In this document: positions 60,887-64,000 of the stretch, in pieces
How positions within the stretch are numbered: the first letter of the stretch is position 1
Layout: each line of letters opens with the position of its first letter
Source of the DNA: Halomonas sp. 328
Lineage (GTDB): Bacteria > Pseudomonadota > Gammaproteobacteria > Pseudomonadales > Halomonadaceae
Direction of reading: 5' to 3'
Assembly (NCBI RefSeq): GCF_015645095.1
Contig: NZ_JADOTW010000006.1
Location: 62,001-126,000 of the forward strand
Length of the DNA stretch: 64,000 nt
Position numbers and translations under genes: made by a program
The notes under the pieces: generated by a model
Told to the model about the DNA's origin: nothing
Database searches by the model: none
Seen by the model: the letters and a program-made list of their open reading frames with translations, nothing else

Positions 60887-63800
60887 CTAGAGCCGGCAGG
60901 CCGCCAGTCCAGGCAGCGTCATCAGCAGGCCATCGGCTTCGCCACGACGCCAGCAGGCTCGCAGGGCTTCCAAGGCACGTGTCTCGCCGCTCTCCAGCCA
61001 GTCGGCATGGGCTTCGATCAAGGTCCGATGGTGCTCACCCCAGGCACAGGACTCCGTTGCCATCAAACGAGTCAACCGCCGGGCATAGTGACGGGCCGCA
61101 GATGCACGGTGGTCGAGCAGGCAAACCTCAGCCGCGGCGACCAGGAAACGGTAGCCATTGTGTCCCACGCAGCCGCGATCGAGCAGCGCCTCCCCCTCGG
61201 CCAGAAGGGCGAGGCGCTGCTCTGGCCCTTCCTCCAGCAGGGCTCGCGTACCCAACACCCAGGGACCGATAAAAGCCTCCAATCCATGCCGGCCGACCAG
61301 CCGCCAGGCTCGCTCGATGCTCTCCCGGGCCGCAGCCGGCCGGCCGGTGATCCACTCGATCCGCGCACGACTCTCCAGCAGGAAGGCCTCGAAGCGCCCG
61401 GAGCCCAGACCACGGGCCACCGTCAACGCCACCGTCACCTGTTCATCGGCGCCACGGGGATCCCCCTGCGAAAGCAGGATCCAGGCCGCGGTTAACCGAG
61501 CCACCACTTCGGCGCGCCGATTACCAACCCGCCGGCCTAGCTCGGCGGCGTCGAGGCAATCGCGCAGAGCCGCCCCGGTCTCGTTGGCATAGATGCGGGC
61601 CGTGCCCAGCATAAAGAGGTTGGAAGCCTCCAGGTCGGCATGACCATGCTCTCGACACAGAGTCACGCAGTGCGCGAACAGCTCATGGGTACTGCGCATC
61701 TGCCCTTCGGCATAGTGGGCGTCACCGAGCCCGCTCAGCGCCTGGATCTCGGTGCGAACATCCCCACCACGACGCGCCTCGGCCAGGGCCCGGGTCTGAT
61801 AGCGGCGGCTGGTGGCGAAGTCGCCCCGGGGAAAATAGAGGTTACCCTTGAGGTAGAGCGCCTCGGCCAACGGCAGGGGGTCCTCTAGCGCCTCGGCCAA
61901 CGGCAGCAGCTCGTCCAGGATCGCTTCCTCCGCCGTCAGGGCATCCAGCATGTTCAGCCCCCGGGCCAGCCACAGGTCGGCCGTGATGCGCTGTGACTCC
62001 TGGCAGGCCTGCTCGCGGGCCGCCTCGAAGGCCTCCCGGGCCGCCTGGATATGCCCACAGGCCATCGCGACCTGGCCCTGCAACAGCGCCAACCGGTATT
62101 CATCCCTCGGCGCATAGTCGATGGCCTGGCACTGCCTGAGCAGTTCCTGGGCCTCCGCATGCCGATAACGGGCCATCTCCGCCTCCGCGGCCTGCAGGAA
62201 GGCCCGCGGAGCCTCCAGGGCACGTGCCCGATGCAGGTGGCGCGCACGCAGCCCCGGCTCTTCTTCCCCGTAATACTCGGCCAGCCGCAAGTGCAGGCGA
62301 TCCCGCTGAATCTTGGGAATGCCCTCGTAGATGCCCTGCAAAATCAGGTCATGCACGAAGCGGTACTCCGCCTCGCCCAGGGGGCGCACCAGGTTATGCC
62401 GCTGGGGCAGCTCGGGACGATAGCCGGACGCCCCCAGCAAGGTCCGCAAGGCCGCCAGGGAGAAGCGCTGCCCCATGACGGCCGCGACGCACATGGCACG
62501 ACGATCCAGGTCGGTGAGTTGATCCAGCTTGGTCTGGACCAGGTTGGCCAGGCTCGCGGGCAAGCTGCGCCGGGGATGGAACAGCAGCAGCTGGGTCAGG
62601 AAGAGGGGATTACCCTGCGCCTGGGACACACAGCGGGCGGCATGCTCGACGGGCAATGTCGCAAAGCTGGCCACCAGGGCCTCGGCCTCCTGGGGACGCA
62701 GCGGCGGCAGCTCGATCAACGTCAGCGGCAGATCGGGCAGCTGGGGCCTCAGCCGGGTCTCCAGCGGATCCTGCTCCAGGCGCGAGGTAAATAACCAGAT
62801 CACCGGCGCCTCCAGTGTCCCCTGGAGCAGGCCGGTCAGGGTCCCCAGCAGGGACTCGTCGGCCCAGTGCAGGTCCTCCAGCACCAGCAACTGAGGACGC
62901 TGAATGGAGCGAGACAGGATGACGTCGCGCACGGCCTGGATCAAACGCTGGGCACGGGTCTCGGGCGTCATGGCCGCATAGAGACGTTTTGCCCCCTCGG
63001 GCTGCGGCAGGCCCAGCAGGGGACGCAGCAGCATGGCATGGTCCGCGGGAAGACGCAGCGCCGCCAGACGGGCGAGCAGTATCCCCTCATCTACCTCTTC
63101 GCGGGATGCCTGCAGCAGCGAGCGGACCAGTTGCGTCAGGGGGCCTTCATCGGCACGGGTACCGAAGTCCAGCACCTCGGCCTGATGGTGATCGGCATGG
63201 GTCGCCGCCATCTCGGAGAATTCGGCGCTAAGGCGGGTCTTGCCGATACCAGCCACGCCACGAATATAGACCAGATGCCCGGCCTGGTAGGCCCGAGTGC
63301 TCTCCAGGATGGCGTGCAGCTGCCCCAACTGCACCCGGCGCCCCACCAGTTCGAAACGGGCCTCCCGAGCCCCATCACGGGGATGGCGGTAACGCAGCCA
63401 GGCTCCGCCCTCATCGGCGAAGACGAAGCGTTCGGCCAACTGCACCGCGACTCCACGCTCGACCCAGACCCCGCGCGGCTCCTTCGGCATCACGAGAGAG
63501 GTGGCCGCCGGCCAGGCACCGGCCTGCAGGCAGGCTCCCTGGGCCACCCCCTGCGCCACCAGGGTCTCGGCGCATAACAGGGCCCGCTGGGCATCGCTGC
63601 GGTAGGCCCGTGCCAGTCCAAAGAGGGCCGTCCCTTCCGCCGTCAGGCTACCGCCGAAATGCTGGACCCAGGTCGCCGCAGCCGTCTCATCGGCGGCCAC
63701 GGCTCGTAGCTGTATCAGGACTCGCGTGCGCTCCACTGCCTCCGTCCCGGTGGCCGGGTCGTCGCCCACCTCCCCGACCTCCGATGCCAGGGCCTCGACC

Positions 63801-64000
63801 TCGACACCGTAGACGTCGGCCAGATGACGAGCGGTTCGATAGAGTACCGGCCGACCGCTCTCGGCCCGCTTGATGGAGGCGATGGAGACACAGAGGCGCC
63901 GATCGAAGCAGTGTTCCGCCAGGGCCTCTTGACTGAGACCCAACCGCTTGCGGTGTTGCTTCAAGCACTGGCGATCCAGCGTCAGGCGCCCATCTTGAGG
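60887..64000 (-). CDS. Large HTH-ATPase-TPR regulator with degenerate cyclase-like domain (partial)
   Basis: The frame spans 1038 codons in the window and is open through base 64000, so the start lies outside; a TTG at 63964 is not a convincing start. Numbered from that TTG: an XRE-like HTH (1-60: RLGLSQEALAEHCFDRRLCV, SIASIKRAESGRPVL). A region (about 80-200) resembles a class III adenylate cyclase core without the metal-binding aspartates (QHFGGSLTAEGTALFGLARA, then YRSDAQRALLCAETLVAQ). An AAA/STAND ATPase follows, with Walker A GVAGIGKT (236-243), Walker B LLVLEDLHWADESLL, then a long TPR-type helical array (from about 560 to the end). It is probably a signal-responsive transcription regulator or a defence-type NTPase. 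Confidence 0.8.
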   Translation of the reverse strand, partial: PQDGRLTLDRQCLKQHRKRLGLSQEALAEHCFDRRLCVSIASIKRAESGRPVLYRTARHLADVYGVEVEALASEVGEVGDDPATGTEAVERTRVLIQLRAVAADETAAATWVQHFGGSLTAEGTALFGLARAYRSDAQRALLCAETLVAQGVAQGACLQAGAWPAATSLVMPKEPRGVWVERGVAVQLAERFVFADEGGAWLRYRHPRDGAREARFELVGRRVQLGQLHAILESTRAYQAGHLVYIRGVAGIGKTRLSAEFSEMAATHADHHQAEVLDFGTRADEGPLTQLVRSLLQASREEVDEGILLARLAALRLPADHAMLLRPLLGLPQPEGAKRLYAAMTPETRAQRLIQAVRDVILSRSIQRPQLLVLEDLHWADESLLGTLTGLLQGTLEAPVIWLFTSRLEQDPLETRLRPQLPDLPLTLIELPPLRPQEAEALVASFATLPVEHAARCVSQAQGNPLFLTQLLLFHPRRSLPASLANLVQTKLDQLTDLDRRAMCVAAVMGQRFSLAALRTLLGASGYRPELPQRHNLVRPLGEAEYRFVHDLILQGIYEGIPKIQRDRLHLRLAEYYGEEEPGLRARHLHRARALEAPRAFLQAAEAEMARYRHAEAQELLRQCQAIDYAPRDEYRLALLQGQVAMACGHIQAAREAFEAAREQACQESQRITADLWLARGLNMLDALTAEEAILDELLPLAEALEDPLPLAEALYLKGNLYFPRGDFATSRRYQTRALAEARRGGDVRTEIQALSGLGDAHYAEGQMRSTHELFAHCVTLCREHGHADLEASNLFMLGTARIYANETGAALRDCLDAAELGRRVGNRRAEVVARLTAAWILLSQGDPRGADEQVTVALTVARGLGSGRFEAFLLESRARIEWITGRPAAARESIERAWRLVGRHGLEAFIGPWVLGTRALLEEGPEQRLALLAEGEALLDRGCVGHNGYRFLVAAAEVCLLDHRASAARHYARRLTRLMATESCAWGEHHRTLIEAHADWLESGETRALEALRACWRRGEADGLLMTLPGLAACRL

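Overview
The window is a GC-rich bacterial chromosome segment, almost certainly from a gammaproteobacterium of the Halomonas type. This is inferred from the purL / mltF / tadA neighbourhood, a long BetT-type choline transporter, FNR with the four-cysteine pattern, umuDC under a textbook LexA site, and the protein sequences of RadD, PurL and ScpA. Coding density is high. I see no rRNA, tRNA, CRISPR array, prophage or intact insertion sequence.

Layout. 1-12.5 kb is conserved core: scpA (cut by the window edge), radD, a crotonase, an AmiS/UreI channel, a small zinc ribbon, purL, mltF, tadA, tesB and a DUF1722 gene. 12.7-17.6 kb holds a broken membrane diguanylate cyclase, fnr with a duplicated 5' end, and umuDC. 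From about 17.8 to 50 kb the region is accessory in character. Small metabolic or detoxification genes alternate with transcription factors, very often as divergent regulator/target pairs: LysR/NQO-like, AraC/EamA, ArsR/monooxygenase, LysR/AzoR, XRE-MmyB/MFS, LysR/SDR, WYL/GST, AraC/AhpD-like, MarR/EamA and PdxR/GNAT. It also carries an ECF42-type sigma factor with its YciI partner, a sulfite dehydrogenase (sorAB), an arylamine N-acetyltransferase, a nucleotidyltransferase next to an Nmad3-like gene, and two separate VOC-DUF899 gene pairs. 50-55 kb has an ABC exporter divergent from soxR around a SoxR box, then betT. 55.4-57.1 kb is a compact operon of two DUF2589-type proteins flanking a small zinc ribbon. 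57.2-64 kb has a META lipoprotein, a PhoPQ-related secreted protein, an FAD amine-oxidase-like protein and a very large HTH/ATPase/TPR regulator that runs off the end.

Working picture. The accessory block reads as a collection of independently regulated stress, electrophile and redox functions (quinone and azo reductases, GST, VOC, DUF899, AhpD-like, SoxR/ABC, sulfite oxidation). The region is also full of decay and small rearrangements. There are gene fragments of LysE, LysR, VOC and YciI types, a frameshifted and truncated diguanylate cyclase, tandem duplications at the 3' ends of purL and tesB and at the 5' end of fnr, and a read-through fusion of two acetyltransferases. The best candidates for something little described are the DUF2589 operon, the nucleotidyltransferase-Nmad3 pair, and the HTH/ATPase protein with what looks like a dead cyclase domain. 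Family names come from recognising sequence patterns; no database search was run.
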